Source of the DNA: Watersipora subatra
Lineage: Eukaryota > Bryozoa > Gymnolaemata > Cheilostomatida > Watersiporidae
Length of the DNA stretch: 64,000 bases
Reading direction: 5' to 3'
Assembly (NCBI RefSeq): GCF_963576615.1
Contig: NC_088709.1
Location: forward strand, 75,436,538 to 75,500,537
In this document: piece by piece, positions 24,901-35,400 of the stretch
How positions within the stretch are numbered: position 1 is the first letter of the stretch
Layout of the letters: every line of letters starts with the position of its first letter
Notes under the pieces: generated by a model
Database searches by the model: none
What the model saw: only the letters and a program-made list of their open reading frames with translations
What the model was told of the DNA's origin: nothing
Made by a program: the position numbers and the translations under genes

Positions 24901-25789
24901 ACAATAAATAAATTTCATAACTACGTCAGAGAAATAAAGAGATTCCAATCTATGGCGGCTTTTCGTTTTTGAGCTTTTAAGAGCTTGTAATCACTTTTCC
25001 ATACATTTGGCACCTACAACACAACAGAGTAAGACATGGTGAATCTTTTGATACCAAATAACTGTAATGTGAATTTTGTTACAAGTCAACCTTTAACAGT
25101 GAACTTGTACTGTACAATGAACACCATGTCAAGGTTAAAGGTCATAGTAGAGATTTTAGCCCCCATGACTAGTCCTAGCTTAATAACTAAACTAGCAGAA
25201 TGAATTCAGTTTGTAATATCAACAAAACTGTGTACAGTATTTCCAGCTGAACAGTTCTTCTTTCGGAACATTCAACTACCATAATTAATCTACTGCAGGC
25301 GCATTAACTCATATTTGATGATTAATAACTAATTTTATAAAAATAATAATATTTGGTTAGCTCACGATCTTGTAAAACACAATTTTATATAGTTCATCTT
25401 ATTCTTGTCGAAAAACCTGTCAGAGAAGCGGCTAAGGTTGGAAGGGAAATAAATAATTTATTAGTTCAGAGCAGGTTTTGTTTTGGTTACTACTGATATT
25501 CTACTATCAAAGGAACTAGGCTGTGTTGTTGGGTAAAAAGAGGTCAAGTTCTGTTGACCTCTGCTGTTGCAGAGGTCAAGTATTGGCGAAGCCATGCTGC
25601 TGCGCTGTGTCAGCGATAAAAGCAAATCTATGTTCTGAGGCTTCGACTAGTAAACCAGAGCCTAATTATTTGCTTTTATCTTCGAGCTCAGCTCACCAGC
25701 CACCATACATTGTCGGGTCTCTTCAGCCCAGATTACATCACGTGGTTCCATCTCAACCAGGTCAGTACCTTATTCTACCATCTGCTTAG
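11214..25789 (+). CDS. Ten-exon gene for a disordered TQT-repeat protein (possible LC8 scaffold)
   Basis: I joined ten exons: 11214-11319, 12438-12532, 13298-13413, 15884-16516, 17293-17901, 19330-19965, 20949-21021, 21889-22035, 23601-23716 and 25573-25789. Every junction is GT-AG, every phase matches, and the total of 2748 bases gives 915 residues plus stop. The protein has no recognised folded domain, signal peptide or membrane segment. It is rich in Ser, Glu, Thr and Gln and so is probably disordered. Exon 4 carries ten 8-residue repeats (consensus SGQVETSG) and exon 6 carries ten 18-residue repeats, each with a TQT core preceded by GlyThr or GluThr. TQT is the core of the motif by which client proteins bind dynein light chain LC8, and multivalent clients space such motifs regularly; the assignment to LC8 is inference. 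Exons 7 and 8 contain further GTQ triplets. The tail (exons 8-10) is rich in Pro, Tyr and Cys. I recognise no named orthologue. Additional exons or a different start are possible. Confidence 0.75.
12438..12532 (+). CDS. TQT-repeat protein exon 2
   Basis: Begins after gtttcag and ends at ACG|gtaagc. It encodes TVVGGPLSPAESPRVDKV and then a short acidic stretch. It enters in phase 1 and leaves in phase 0, matching both neighbours. Confidence 0.7.
12780..13130. repeat. Trinucleotide microsatellite (TAC/ACT)n
   Basis: Over 300 bases of interrupted ACT/TAC triplets with occasional ATT or GCT, ending 170 bases before exon 3. It creates long spurious poly-Leu, poly-Thr and poly-Val frames on both strands. 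Confidence 0.95.
13298..13413 (+). CDS. TQT-repeat protein exon 3
   Basis: A hidden exon between aactcag and a strong donor (TTCAGA|gtaagt). It is fully open and encodes APSYKEHRNNKVPTLIEVFK and a further 18 residues. It enters in phase 0 and leaves in phase 2, exactly what exons 2 and 4 need. Confidence 0.7.
13600..14050 (-). mobile_element. Decayed LINE RT C-terminal fragment
   Basis: Minus-strand frames read KLSYCIEAWDSAPPTHF and LQKRMIRTIHKN, the usual LINE sequence after the RT domain. Further on (13600-13715) a shifted frame resembles the LINE end (AIFWNQPPKSIKG, then ASFKREFRLH). It lies in intron 3 of the plus-strand gene, in the opposite orientation. Confidence 0.75.
14228..14990. 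repeat. 26-bp minisatellite, about 29 copies
   Basis: Tandem units containing GTAGAGGTTTGACTGTAGC then TTTGTAT, with few substitutions and no length change in the centre. The GAGGTTTGACTG core resembles the terminus of a pogo/mariner-type inverted repeat and recurs in the 47.6-kb array. Confidence 0.95.
15884..16516 (+). CDS. TQT-repeat protein exon 4, with 8-residue repeats
   Basis: Starts after aaatgcag and ends at TTCGA|gtaagt. It completes Asp with the GA left by exon 3 and runs through DEEESLSTVYTTPSVS, a Pro-rich stretch and a Lys/Glu-rich helix-like segment (SSAEELKKVVEENLKEISEI). It ends in ten 8-residue repeats of the type SGQVETSG at 16248-16487, decaying toward the 3' end. Several units have Cys where others have Gly. 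Confidence 0.75.
16248..16487 (+). repeat. Coding 24-bp tandem repeat, 10 copies
   Basis: Units encode S[GC]QVETS[GKRE], with the last copies diverging (QVEVSK, QVEISE, QIDNSE, LVETSE). Length stays a multiple of three throughout, as expected under selection for the frame. Confidence 0.9.
16545..16815. repeat. 75-bp intronic tandem repeat, about 3.5 copies
   Basis: Units contain GGTCATAAATATTAATCACA and TAATGTAATTAGACCATTAA, beginning just after the exon 4 donor. Confidence 0.9.
17293..17901 (+). CDS. TQT-repeat protein exon 5
   Basis: Begins after cacttttacag and ends at GAGGG|gtcagt (a second possible donor lies 7 bases downstream). It is Ser/Thr/Glu-rich with acidic clusters (SESEEF, ESEEE) and the Pro-rich KTPTFPPRSMPPLPSNK. 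It holds several QT dipeptides (IMQTES, SAQTSI, SLQTSS) and ends with SIGAQAN, which looks like a degenerate form of the exon 6 GTQT core. Confidence 0.7.
18535..18600 (-). mobile_element. tRNA-derived SINE fragment
   Basis: On the minus strand the sequence GTGACCACGAGGTCCCAGGT followed by CCGATCCCACC resembles the 3' half of a tRNA-like SINE head, with a B-box-like element. The A box is not clear. Confidence 0.35.
18690..18725 (+). other. Partial hammerhead ribozyme-like motif
   Basis: GGGCGCACCACCCTATACTC is followed by GACTGATGAGTCC, which holds the invariant CUGAUGA core and the 5' side of stem II. The partner GGAC-GAAA strand that should follow is absent, so this is at most a degenerate ribozyme of the type carried by some retroelements. 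Confidence 0.35.
18811..18870 (-). mobile_element. tRNA-derived SINE head fragment
   Basis: On the minus strand, TTGGTTTAATGGGTTAGATC (A-box-like) is followed 24 bases later by GGTTTAAATCC (B-box-like), the layout of an internal RNA polymerase III promoter. Confidence 0.45.
19330..19965 (+). CDS. TQT-repeat protein exon 6, ten TQT units
   Basis: Starts after ttgtggtag, completes a Gly codon with GG from exon 5, and ends at TTCAAA|gtaagt. After a short lead (SETFTEWKDNTDQHSV) come ten exact 18-residue spacings, each starting [VA][GE]TQT[RSK] and continuing with [SP]D[QP]xxVS. Units 1-3 read VGTQT and units 4-10 read AETQT. The ETQT form matches the core of the known LC8 site in dynein intermediate chain. 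The exon ends with DLDLIQNYLQHDSK. The acceptor lacks a good pyrimidine tract, which is the weakest point of the model. Confidence 0.75.
19391..19930 (+). repeat. Coding 54-bp tandem repeat, 10 copies
   Basis: TQT cores begin at 19391, 19445, 19499 and so on every 54 bases to 19877, with no length variation. Central units are nearly identical at DNA level, suggesting recent homogenisation or expansion; the outer units are more diverged. Confidence 0.95.
20440..20806. repeat. 31-bp intronic minisatellite, about 12 copies
   Basis: Units read roughly AACAAAGTTTGCTGCTAGGG followed by CTGCAACAGTT. It lies 140 bases upstream of exon 7. Confidence 0.9.
20949..21021 (+). CDS. TQT-repeat protein exon 7
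   Basis: Begins after attctctag and encodes KKVQTPRPRNFRGTQARAAT then IIRGM. The donor at GGTATG|gtactt is chosen because it restores phase 0 for exon 8; the GAG|gtatgg donor five bases earlier would leave the frame out of phase. It contains a GTQ triplet like the repeat cores. Confidence 0.6.
21889..22035 (+). CDS. TQT-repeat protein exon 8
   Basis: Starts after atgtgcag and ends GAG|gttagg, phase 0 at both ends. It encodes 49 residues including IIFKLPSQSHEKIILDDENY and AIIGTQGYESSANYYAVPEE. It contains another GTQ triplet and several tyrosines. Confidence 0.65.
22440..23570. mobile_element. Composite repeat with SINE head and possible Helitron-like end
   Basis: A block of about 70 bases (tttgaactgcacaaaa, cttttct, tgaaagtta) occurs three times, near 22495, 23320 and 23430. 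Around 22680-22765 the minus strand reads TAGCTTGGTAACTGAATG and GAGTTCGAATCCAGC, tRNA-like A and B boxes. The right end contains ACCCGGGCAACGCCGGGC, a stable hairpin followed by ATTCAG, like Helitron 3' ends. The whole lies in intron 8 of the plus-strand gene. Confidence 0.4.
23601..23716 (+). CDS. TQT-repeat protein exon 9
   Basis: Begins after the strong acceptor ttctcttgcag and ends CCAGC|gtgagt. It encodes TSLSMYTASVQQPHTLPPPV and PPILYNDYFRFIP, a Pro/Tyr-rich stretch that could be a linear binding motif. It enters in phase 0 and leaves in phase 2. Confidence 0.7.
24211..25096. mobile_element. Non-autonomous long-TIR DNA element, copy 2
   Basis: Same family and orientation as the copy at 8696-9576, with terminal inverted repeats of about 130 bases beginning TTTAAAGGTTGACTTGCAAC. 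It sits inside intron 9. The two copies share the interior with scattered substitutions and small indels. Confidence 0.88.
25573..25789 (+). CDS. TQT-repeat protein exon 10 (stop)
   Basis: Starts after the pyrimidine-rich acceptor ctctgctgttgcag, supplying one base to complete Ala, and ends at TAG. It encodes GQVLAKPCCCAVSAIKANLC, a Ser-rich stretch and the C-terminus PSQPGQYLILPSA. The CCC run could be a lipidation or metal site, but that is speculation. An AATAAA lies at 26258-26263. Confidence 0.7.
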
Positions 25790-28700
25790 GCTGTTTCCCT
25801 CATTAAAATTTCCTACCATCAGCACCAAATATAGATGTGAGGGCTGCTTCCAGCATCACTATCATAGAATTATCAGGGTAATGGTAACTGTGTTATTAAG
25901 AGACTGTGTAGTAAGAGACAAGTCAGGTACTTTACTCTCTAGGCTAACATAGCTCTATGACAGTCTCGTTTTTAGCAACTTTATTTTGTGCTCTGTTCAA
26001 AATGCTCTAGAACTTTCTATATTAGCCATTAAAGCAAGAGGCCTTTAATATGTTTGATGTTTTCTCTAGTTGTGATCTTGGAACTAAAGTACTTTAGTTG
26101 GAGTGTGTTCATTCTACTATTTGTCTGCCATATTATATTCTAAAGTCTTCTAACCAACTTGTTTTAACAAGGTTCTGTCAGCCTGGTTTAGTAAACTCCA
26201 TTACTTTCAAAGTTATTTTAGTAAATGCATAGCACTGCCGCTGTTAATGGTAAATTTAATAAATTCTGAACTATTATCATATTTTCTCAGCTTTATGTTG
26301 TTGTATGCTTCGCTGTAACATTTTAATTTTATCTCAATTACATATTTATTGCAGCAGCAAGAGGAGACAATTCTAGTGCAATTACAATTAGCATGAGTAA
26401 TGAAACCTCCTGTGGTTGTTCGTATGAGTAATGATGAACAAGGATGATACTGTGATATAGGAGTAGAATAGCCTGTGAGTTAAGTGGAGACTCAACAAGA
26501 TCAAAGGCACCAAAGCTACTGCTTGCATGAACCATAGAAATCTCTTATTCTGTGCTTTGGCATTGTCATAGCAACCGACAAACATAATAATTAACAGAAC
26601 TTACTCAGACTTCTACAGAACCTGAGAACTTAATTGGTTTATTTAAATGCATAATATTTATAACTTACGAACAGCAATAAAATAAATTTAGTTTTTTCAT
26701 GTATTATTGAAGTTATTTATTTTAATTCACCGCAAAATTAAGTTGAGTTTCATCAAATTTTATTTGTTGAATCAGTTTTGATTACCAAGATAGGTAAATT
26801 ACTAGTACTCATTAGATATAGTAAGCAGAATAAAATTCCTCACTCTCCTCTATAAGAATACAGGAAAGAATAGAATTTTTGAGAATTAGGTGAACAGAGA
26901 CTCTAGCAGTTGCAGTTCATGAGTTCAAATATCAAGTAGAGTTGTTACGGGCTGCTTCATTGGGGCTTGAGATAGAAAGATCAAAACAGCCTAAAGCAAT
27001 TTTCTGTTATTTTCAATGTTTATTCAGTAAGGGATTGTACAATAACTAGTGCTCGGTTTGAAACCGTTTAATGGGCAGAAGAACTTGGTCTTTCCTGTTC
27101 AACACTTTTGGTTTCAGACACTTTTAACATTTTGATAGTTTGGGAAGGTCTGTTAGTGCATTTGTGCAGTTGATCATCCTACTAGAATATTCAGGTGCAC
27201 TCTGAAAGTCACAAACATTATTCATGTTTTAAATTAGTAACCAAGAATCCAGAATGCAGCCAAAGACTATCTGTACTGTCGGTAGAAACTCTCAGTAAGC
27301 AACTTACAGGAAAAGATACTTTGACAACGAAACAATGATTAACCTGTGTTATACATTTTTCTACCCACACCTGGTTTATGGACTAGAGTTTTGGGGCCAT
27401 ACTGACTCAACAGATTTGAAAAATAATTTGCCACTACAGAAAAAAACTGTAAGAAGTATTTTAAAAATCAAACCAAAAGCATCAGGGATTAATAGCTTTT
27501 CTTCATTAAAAATTATGCCTGTAAAAATGCTTTTTTAATTCAAGCTTGTGCTGCATCTTATCAATGTTTTTTAAAGTATTTATTGAATAATTTAGCTGCA
27601 TTAAATTATTCATTAAATACTCATTTGACTTTCATGACTTGGCTTCAAATGTTATAAAAGTGAAACTGGTGAAGCGCTTGGGGGCAGGTGGTGACGGTGG
27701 TGCTACTGGTTCTCGCTCATCTGCGTGATGCCATTACCGTGTCTGTTCTTCTACAAACAACCAGTAGGCAGTCCTGCTGCTAGTCTTAAACTATCGGAAA
27801 GTCCCTTTTGCTTTACGTTTGTATTTTTATTATTTTCTATTCTTTACCTATAAGCGGCACACAACCGCCTGCACACGCACAAATAAGTTAAGAGAAACCT
27901 GGCTGTTATTATCTTTGGTTGTGATATTATGAGAAGCAGAAGCTAAACATAATAAGTATAAAAGCATACTATAGCATCTGTAGACTCGAAGAGCAGGTAC
28001 TTGTCAGTGGCCAATGAATATGGAAGATAAATGTATAATGTAATAATATAGAGTTGGTGTGCAACACAGTGAATCACAATACAGGCAGGTCACACGAACC
28101 CCTACGAGCCTTTTAAATTATTTATACATGAATACATTTTGAATATTAGCAAATAATAGTATATATTGCTAAACTCTGGCAATAGGGGAGTACTGAGTTT
28201 TATAGGAATAGATTGTCACTTGATACTGCATAAGGAATATTATTGTAATGTGCACTGGTTTGATTTCACGTGAAGAGTAGGAAAGTCAGCATTTTTTGGC
28301 AGCTTGAAACGGTTACTAAGACTAGCTGAGAGATGGTTGGCCGGGCTGGACTACTTCACACAAGACTCCATTTGTTTGATTCTTCCTTTCTTCCAAGTTT
28401 AGTTCCAGCGCCTCATTGGTACATGCTATGTTGTTGACCGCACACAGAGAGGACAGGGTGGCTACCAGCTACAATATAACACAGCACTCTCTGATGAACA
28501 CGCTATTTCTAAAAAAGCTGAAAAATATTAAGCATCAGCCCGACAACTGTAGTTCAATTTTTGCTTAGTCATGATGTATTTTTAATTCGTTTTAAAAGTA
28601 ATTAAACACTGCTCTGTCCTTGAAAAGATTTTCATGGCAATCGCAGTACAGTATAAATTTTGCTGATCCATATTGTACAGAGGTATAGCAGATGCATTAA

Positions 28701-29132
28701 TAAATAACATAGGAGGAGAATAAGGCTACAGAAGGTAGTAGTTTTAGCTAGTTCAAACCGGAAGAGCTGCGAAGGTTTAGATAGTCAAGAGTAGGAAATA
28801 GGTGATGGTTTCTTGTATCATCGTTTTTCCAATCAATATCTTTTTTATTTTAAACCGATAAGTTAGGGAGGAAGGGCTTACTTGCCTTGCTTGGCAAGAA
28901 CTGCTATTTCTATAAAATAATCACTAAGCACTGACAATGACTCATAGCATTGGGAGGAGAAATATCACATTTAGGGGTTGAAGCTTACTGACACTTCTTG
29001 ACACTTACTTACACAGCCAGTGACACCTGATGGCGGGTGATATGACAGTTTTTGACAATAATCAGTCGGTGCTAGAAAGGGCAAGTTGGTCGTGGCAGGT
29101 GGAGACAGATGTGCAAGGTGAATTGGGCCAGA
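25790..29132. other. Between the TQT gene and the Kv gene; one LINE scrap
   Basis: The two genes converge here. Candidate polyA signals are AATAAA at 26258 for the plus gene and its complement at 28844-28849 for the minus gene. Apart from the LINE fragment near 27.3-27.6 kb I see no gene. Confidence 0.4.
27325..27560 (+). mobile_element. LINE RT C-terminal fragment
   Basis: The frame reads YTFFYPHLVYGLEFWGHTD and then LPLQKKTVRSILKIKPK, the typical post-RT segment of non-LTR retrotransposons. Both ends are missing. Confidence 0.8.
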
Positions 29133-29416
29133 TTACAACCGGTTGCACAAACAGCTTATACCTGAGGTAATGATTAAAGGATCACACAACTTGGTCTCCC
29201 GTAGACTAGCGGATAGACTAGCAGGTAGACTAGCGGGTCTAGGTGGTCTTGCACTGATTAGAGAGTCGCTACCTACGGGCATTTTGCTGATTGACAGACC
29301 GAGATTCTTTCTCATGTTTTTGTTTCTTCTTAACTCCTGTACGGTTTCCTTAGGCAGCTTTATTCTTGTTTTAGCATGAGTATAGTAGAGTGAGAAGTTG
29401 TTGACCACAATCGGCA
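29133..29416 (-). CDS. Kv channel last exon: end of S6 and C-terminal tail
   Basis: After cttttttag-like pyrimidines and AG the exon completes Val and reads [19 protein letters not shown], the end of S6 and the start of the cytoplasmic tail. The tail continues basic, then Ser/Pro/Leu-rich ([16 protein letters not shown], produced by a short CTAGTCTAC-type DNA repeat) and stops at 29133. A further alternative 3' exon cannot be excluded. Confidence 0.88.
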
Positions 29417-32400
29417 CTAAAAAGAGACAACTCTAACAAATTAAAGAATACTTAAATACGATTTTATTTCATAGGTCTGTAATTAGACATTAGGTAAGGC
29501 GTTAATTTCGGACTATGTTCCAGTGAACTGATCTTTGGAATATAATTGTTTTTTTAATTAAGCTCATAAAAACATTTGAAAAAGTAGAGTTTTATTTAGG
29601 CAATAGATATATTTAAATTAAATTGGTAATTCTAGCTGAAATGACTAAATTATTTGTTATCAAATGTCCATTTAAAATAGAAACTGTGTTTTGGGAATAC
29701 ATCCTTATTTGAATAATACTTTTTGAAAGATCGAAACTGTACATATTATCTGAATAATACCACTTGAAAGAACGAAGCTGTACAGACTGGAGTACTCATT
29801 ATCTGAATATTACCCCTTGAAAGAACAAAGTTATACATATTGGAGTACTTATTATCTGAATAATACCCTTTGAAAGAACCAAGTATACATAGTGGTGCAC
29901 TTATTATCTGAATAATACCCCTTGGAAAAACGAAGCTATACATAGTGGTGTGCTTATTATCTGAATAATACCCCTTGAAAAAATGAAGCTATACATAATG
30001 AAGTACTTATTATCTGAATAATACTCTATGAAAGAACGAATATATACATATTGAAGCACTTATTTTCTGAATAATACCACTTAAAAGAGCAGATTTGTAC
30101 ATATGTGCATGGGAATTTCAAACAAATACTCAATATCATCTTTGTCAATAGATTCTTCTGATGCAGAGCTGCGAGCCATCTAATTGCCTCTATGACTGTC
30201 ATAAGATTTGGACAAGGAGACATGATGAGACAACTCAACTGCTACAACTAACCGAGCTAAATATCATCTTATAAAATATGGAACATGTAATTTAATAGCA
30301 GATCAATAGCCTTTTCAATTGTTTATGTGTTTGTTTATCAAAAAGGAACATTTAAAAAAAGTATAGCAAAGCTGGTATAGAAATAGACCAGATTTAAAAG
30401 AAATCATAGAGCTATGCCTAAAGAATCTAGGGGCAGCATTGCTGAGTAGGTTACAAGTAAGGTTATATGCCTAATGGCTCGCATGATTGTATAGTGAAGA
30501 GGTCAAGGAATATCCTTATTCTAGTATGAAAAGATCAAGGAATATCATGATTGTATAGTGAAGAGGTCAAGGAGTATCATGATTGTATTGTAAAGAGGTC
30601 TATGAATATCATGATTGTATAGTGGAGAGGTCTATGAATATCATGATTGTATAGTGGAGAGGTCTATGAATATCATGATTGTATAGTGGAGAGGTCTAAG
30701 AATATCATGATTGTATTGTAAAGAGGTCTATGAATATCATGATTGTATTGTAAAGAGGTCTATGAATATCATGATTGTATAGTGGAGAGGTCTATGAATA
30801 TCATGATTGTATTGTAAAGAGGTCTATGAATATCATGATTGTATAGTGGAGAGGTCTATGAATATCATGATTGTATTGTGAAGAGGTCTATGAATATCAT
30901 GATTGTATTGTAAAGAGGTCTATGAATATCATGATTGTATAGTGGAGAGGTCTATGAATATCATGATTGTATTGTGAAGAGGTCTATGAATATCATGATT
31001 GTATTGTAAAGAGGTCTATGAATATCATGATTGTATTGTAAAGAGGTCTATGAATATCATGATTGTGTTGTAAAGAGGTCTATGAATATCATGATTTTAT
31101 TGTAAAGAGGTCTATGAATATCATGATTGTATAGTGGAGAGGTCTATGAATATCATGATTGTATAGTAGAGAGGTCACAGGGTTTCCTTTAAATAAGTTT
31201 TATTCTATTATAAGCAATATCGTTTAATTTTTATTAAAAATAATCAGAATTGGTCGATTCTCAGTAGCATGCTTATCTCATTTATTTATACAATTATTGA
31301 GTCAAGCTAATTATGAAAGCCTTTTTACAAGTCTAAAATCAAAGAAGTAATAAGAATATTTTGGTGTTTATATTATAAATTTTCCACTACTTTCTTCAAG
31401 CGGATACATAGTCAGAGCAGAGATCATACAGACGCAACATACCATAGGCCTATATATCAAATGAACTGACATAAAGCTCAAATGAGACAGTTTTTCTCTA
31501 CCAGCAGCTCATTATAACAGTGAAGAGACGACTTCACGAATGCTTTGCGAATACTCATTACATGTAGTTTGTGTCCACCTTACCACTTACTTGTTTGATT
31601 CCTTCTTTAAATTTAATAGAAACATATATGATGACTTGCTGGCTTTCTAATTGAACAAGTCAGCAGTTTTTTGTGGCAAATTTAGAGGTCTGTAAATGGT
31701 CTTCATGTCTCCAAAGATGTGCCTAATCACCATGGTTATAGAAGGAGCAGATAGTGAACTCAACTAAACCACCATATAGACTAAGCACCAACACTCTGTT
31801 AATATTTTCAATGCGAAGCTAGATGCTATTCTTATGTTGGTGAGAGGATAACTGCTTGTTTATACGGCTATGAACCTAAACAATGTACATGCGTTATCGT
31901 GATTGCTTTAGTTGTCGCAAACCTGTTAGTTTAAAGGCACATTCAGATATCCTAGGTTTAGGTGGTGCACAGAATTGCTTTGATGTGGGGCATTCCAATT
32001 TCAATTGCGTATCTCTCATAAACTTAGGAAAATATTTTAGTTCTTGTTTTCAGTAGAGTACAACATAGTTGAGTTGAATAGCATCTATTGACCGGCGATA
32101 AGTTCATGTCTGATGAGGCATTAGCAGACGCCATGGCTTGAGATCCTTACAAATATTTTAATGCTTTTAGGCTATGATAACTGAACCACACAAAAACCAA
32201 ACCCTCATTACTTAAAATGTTTTTGCATTCTTTTACGGGTCTTTAATAGAATAATTATTGGATCACCTACATACTCACAATATAACTGCGAGTTTATGGA
32301 TAGATGTAGTACTAAACAAACACTTATCCAATACGACATGACATGACAGGTGTCTTTTCAACAGTTCATCAAGAGCACCTCTTTAGGGCACGAGCAGAGA

Positions 32401-35400
32401 TGCTGAAGGTACCCTAAGCAACTCCATGTCTAGTCGAGGCAGCTAGTCTTACTGACCTGTGAAGGCAATGACAAGAACGCCAGACATCACACAGAGTGAG
32501 CCAACCAAATATCCAACTAGCTCTTTAGGGTGCTTGTCACCATACCCGACGGTTGTCATGGTTACCAGAGCCCACCAGAATCCTAAAGAGGTAAAGTTGC
32601 ATCGATACGTTTATGTTTAAAAGTATTTGCGCTTTGTGTCAGTTATACTTAGATTTAGTTATGTTTGTACTGCTGAAATACAACACTTAAAAATAAGATG
32701 CTCTAGTGTTACGCTAGCTCTATTAGGAAGTAAGTGAGTATTGATTAAAAGTTTAGCATTTTTAGCTCAGCAAACTAACTGTAGTTTTTGAAGAGCTTCG
32801 CTGCAGTTCTGTGAGGTAGCTACAACCACTTTATGTAATGACATATTGTTTAGTAGAATAGGAAGCTTTTTAAAGAAAATCTCAAAAAGCCATTAGCGAT
32901 ATGATCCCATTAGATAGCAAAATAATCTTAGCAAGAATGAGAAGGAATGAGTTTTCGTAATTAGCAAATGAGAAAAACCGATTTATTAGAGGTCCATCTA
33001 AGCAAAGAACGAAATTCTTTGCTAGGATGGACTTGCAAATGAATTTAAATTATGTCTAGTTTTGTTCGGAATATGAGTAAGGCAAAATATTTAGTTTTGT
33101 CTTGAAAAATTGACTTTGACTAAAATCAATTTGTCTCATTATTTTTTAATGTTTACACAATTTTTCAAAATGATAAGAACACTGAGCAATAGAGATGTCA
33201 TCATGAGTTACAATTCTGGTTTAAATTACATCATCATGCTTATCCAATGAGGTATTGAGATGTTTCCTCAGATGCATTATTAACATACAACGTTTGAGTG
33301 ACCAAACTAACACTAGTTGCATTTGTAGAATGACTTTATTTGATTGTTACTGAAAATATTCATAGAGTTAACTTACCTATTGGGATTGAATCAAAATTTT
33401 CCTTTTCCGCATAATGAATAATACTTGCAAATATTAGTACTCCTGTCATCAAGTAGACAACCATTAGCAGGAGCTCTTTTGCACTCACCTGCCAAAATGT
33501 GTCACACAAATAATTACAAGCATTTACAAAGAATGCTCACCTGCTAACACCTACCGTTCCTTGCCATTCTACAAGTAGGACTCCCGCATGCGGGTGATAC
33601 ACAAATTCATGTAATTTAAAATAATTTGCAGATGACAAACTGCAGAGCTTGCAAACTAGTTTACAGTGCCGCACTAGAAGTTAGACGTGACTACATGAAA
33701 AACACTATGCAAAAACCAGTTATCAAAAATGTCACCGTGCAACCTAAAGCCAAAGGTTTCTCTGTATATTATAGAGTTATTTTTTACAGAGAAGAATGCA
33801 AGTGAATGCAATATTCTACATGCCATCAAAACAGGATAATATCAAGATGTTTTGTGCATTTATTTATTCTAGGCTAAACTCTGATGTTTGTCAGTCCTTT
33901 GGTAGATGGAGCAGCAGAAATATGATGGTCAAAAGCTTCTCACAGCGCTCTATACATACCTTTATAGTATAGGCAAGTATCTTAAAGGCAGCATAGTGCT
34001 TCATTAACTTGAAGACCCTGAGTATGCGCACTGTCCTCAGGACCGTGATGGCTTTCAGGAAGTCTCCAGCTCTCTCATATTGTCTGTAGTCGGTGCCAAG
34101 CAGAGCGCATCCAGATCCACTAGATAGCTCTACCACATGCTAGCAACACAATATAAGATGGAATGTGACTAGAAATACTGTCAGTAAACACAACTATTAA
34201 ATAACTTCAAACAGCAGTTTGAATTTTATAATGATAATCCGATTTTGAATTAATTTTATCAGTGTAATTGGTTTTTTTATATTGAGTCTGAGATTTTTGG
34301 TCAACAAAGCTAAATATTGCGAATCCACCTAATTATCATTGGTTATCATTATTATTCAAATAAATAAATTCCCAGTTTTATCTGAATATGGTTAACTGAT
34401 AGTATTCATTCACACATATGGTTAGTATGAAAATACAAATATGCTCTATGCTCAATCACTTACTTTGTAGCGATCATAAAGAATGAGGCTATGCATGCAT
34501 GGGACACAGGCTTTATTCTTTGTTGGCATTTGATATGTTAGTGCTCAAGTTCTCCATTAGCGCAGAATGAAAACTTATTAGACTTATAAGCAGCAATTAC
34601 CGAGGGTTATAAATTTACATATTATCTGGATAACACATGTTATTTGGATAACACATAGTATTTGGATAATACATGTTATTTGAATAACACATGTTATTTG
34701 GATAACATGTGTTATATGGATAACACGTGTTATTTAGATAACATAGCCGGATACTAAAAAACAGGATGCATGAAAGTCTCGCAACACACAATATAATGAG
34801 TACTCTAGTTTACTGCATACATAACATTTGAAATTTTGCTCTGCATGACAGTTCCATCCACTTCCTGTTTAGTAAACGAAGAAAAGCACAGAGTACTGAG
34901 CAGTAGACTTTCTCTTACTAGAATGGAGAATGTACCAAGGTGAAAAACATGCCTTGAACTAAACTTGACACACTTTTCCAAGAGGTACACAGAACATGTA
35001 GAGAAGTGTAGGCTAATAGACATCAATAACGGTGGACCATTGACATTTAATGGGGGTTGGTGAAACTGGTACTGCACACTTGATAAAATTGCTCTATTTA
35101 AATAAAACTCGGAGATTGCAACTAGTCTGATACTCTTGTGAAAAAGACATGGTCCAGTGGTTAGGGAGCCAACTTATATGATCAGTGGATCTGTGGGTCT
35201 GTGGTTCAAAACACACATGGCCCGTCAGTGGTGTCAGGAAAGGTGCCCAACCAAAACTATTCTGGTGCTACACATCAATCCAACGTCAGTAGAAACTATT
35301 CATATATTACTCTTTTCAAATGTACGGTAAGTCATGCTAGCAAATACACGTGGTATTAGTAGTACACTGTTGCGGTTTAAGTGTAAGCCAATCAGGGTCA

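Noticed and set aside
30483..31172. CRISPR-like array of 32-bp repeats
   Set aside because: Units are directly abutting with no unique spacers; it is a eukaryotic minisatellite in an intron.
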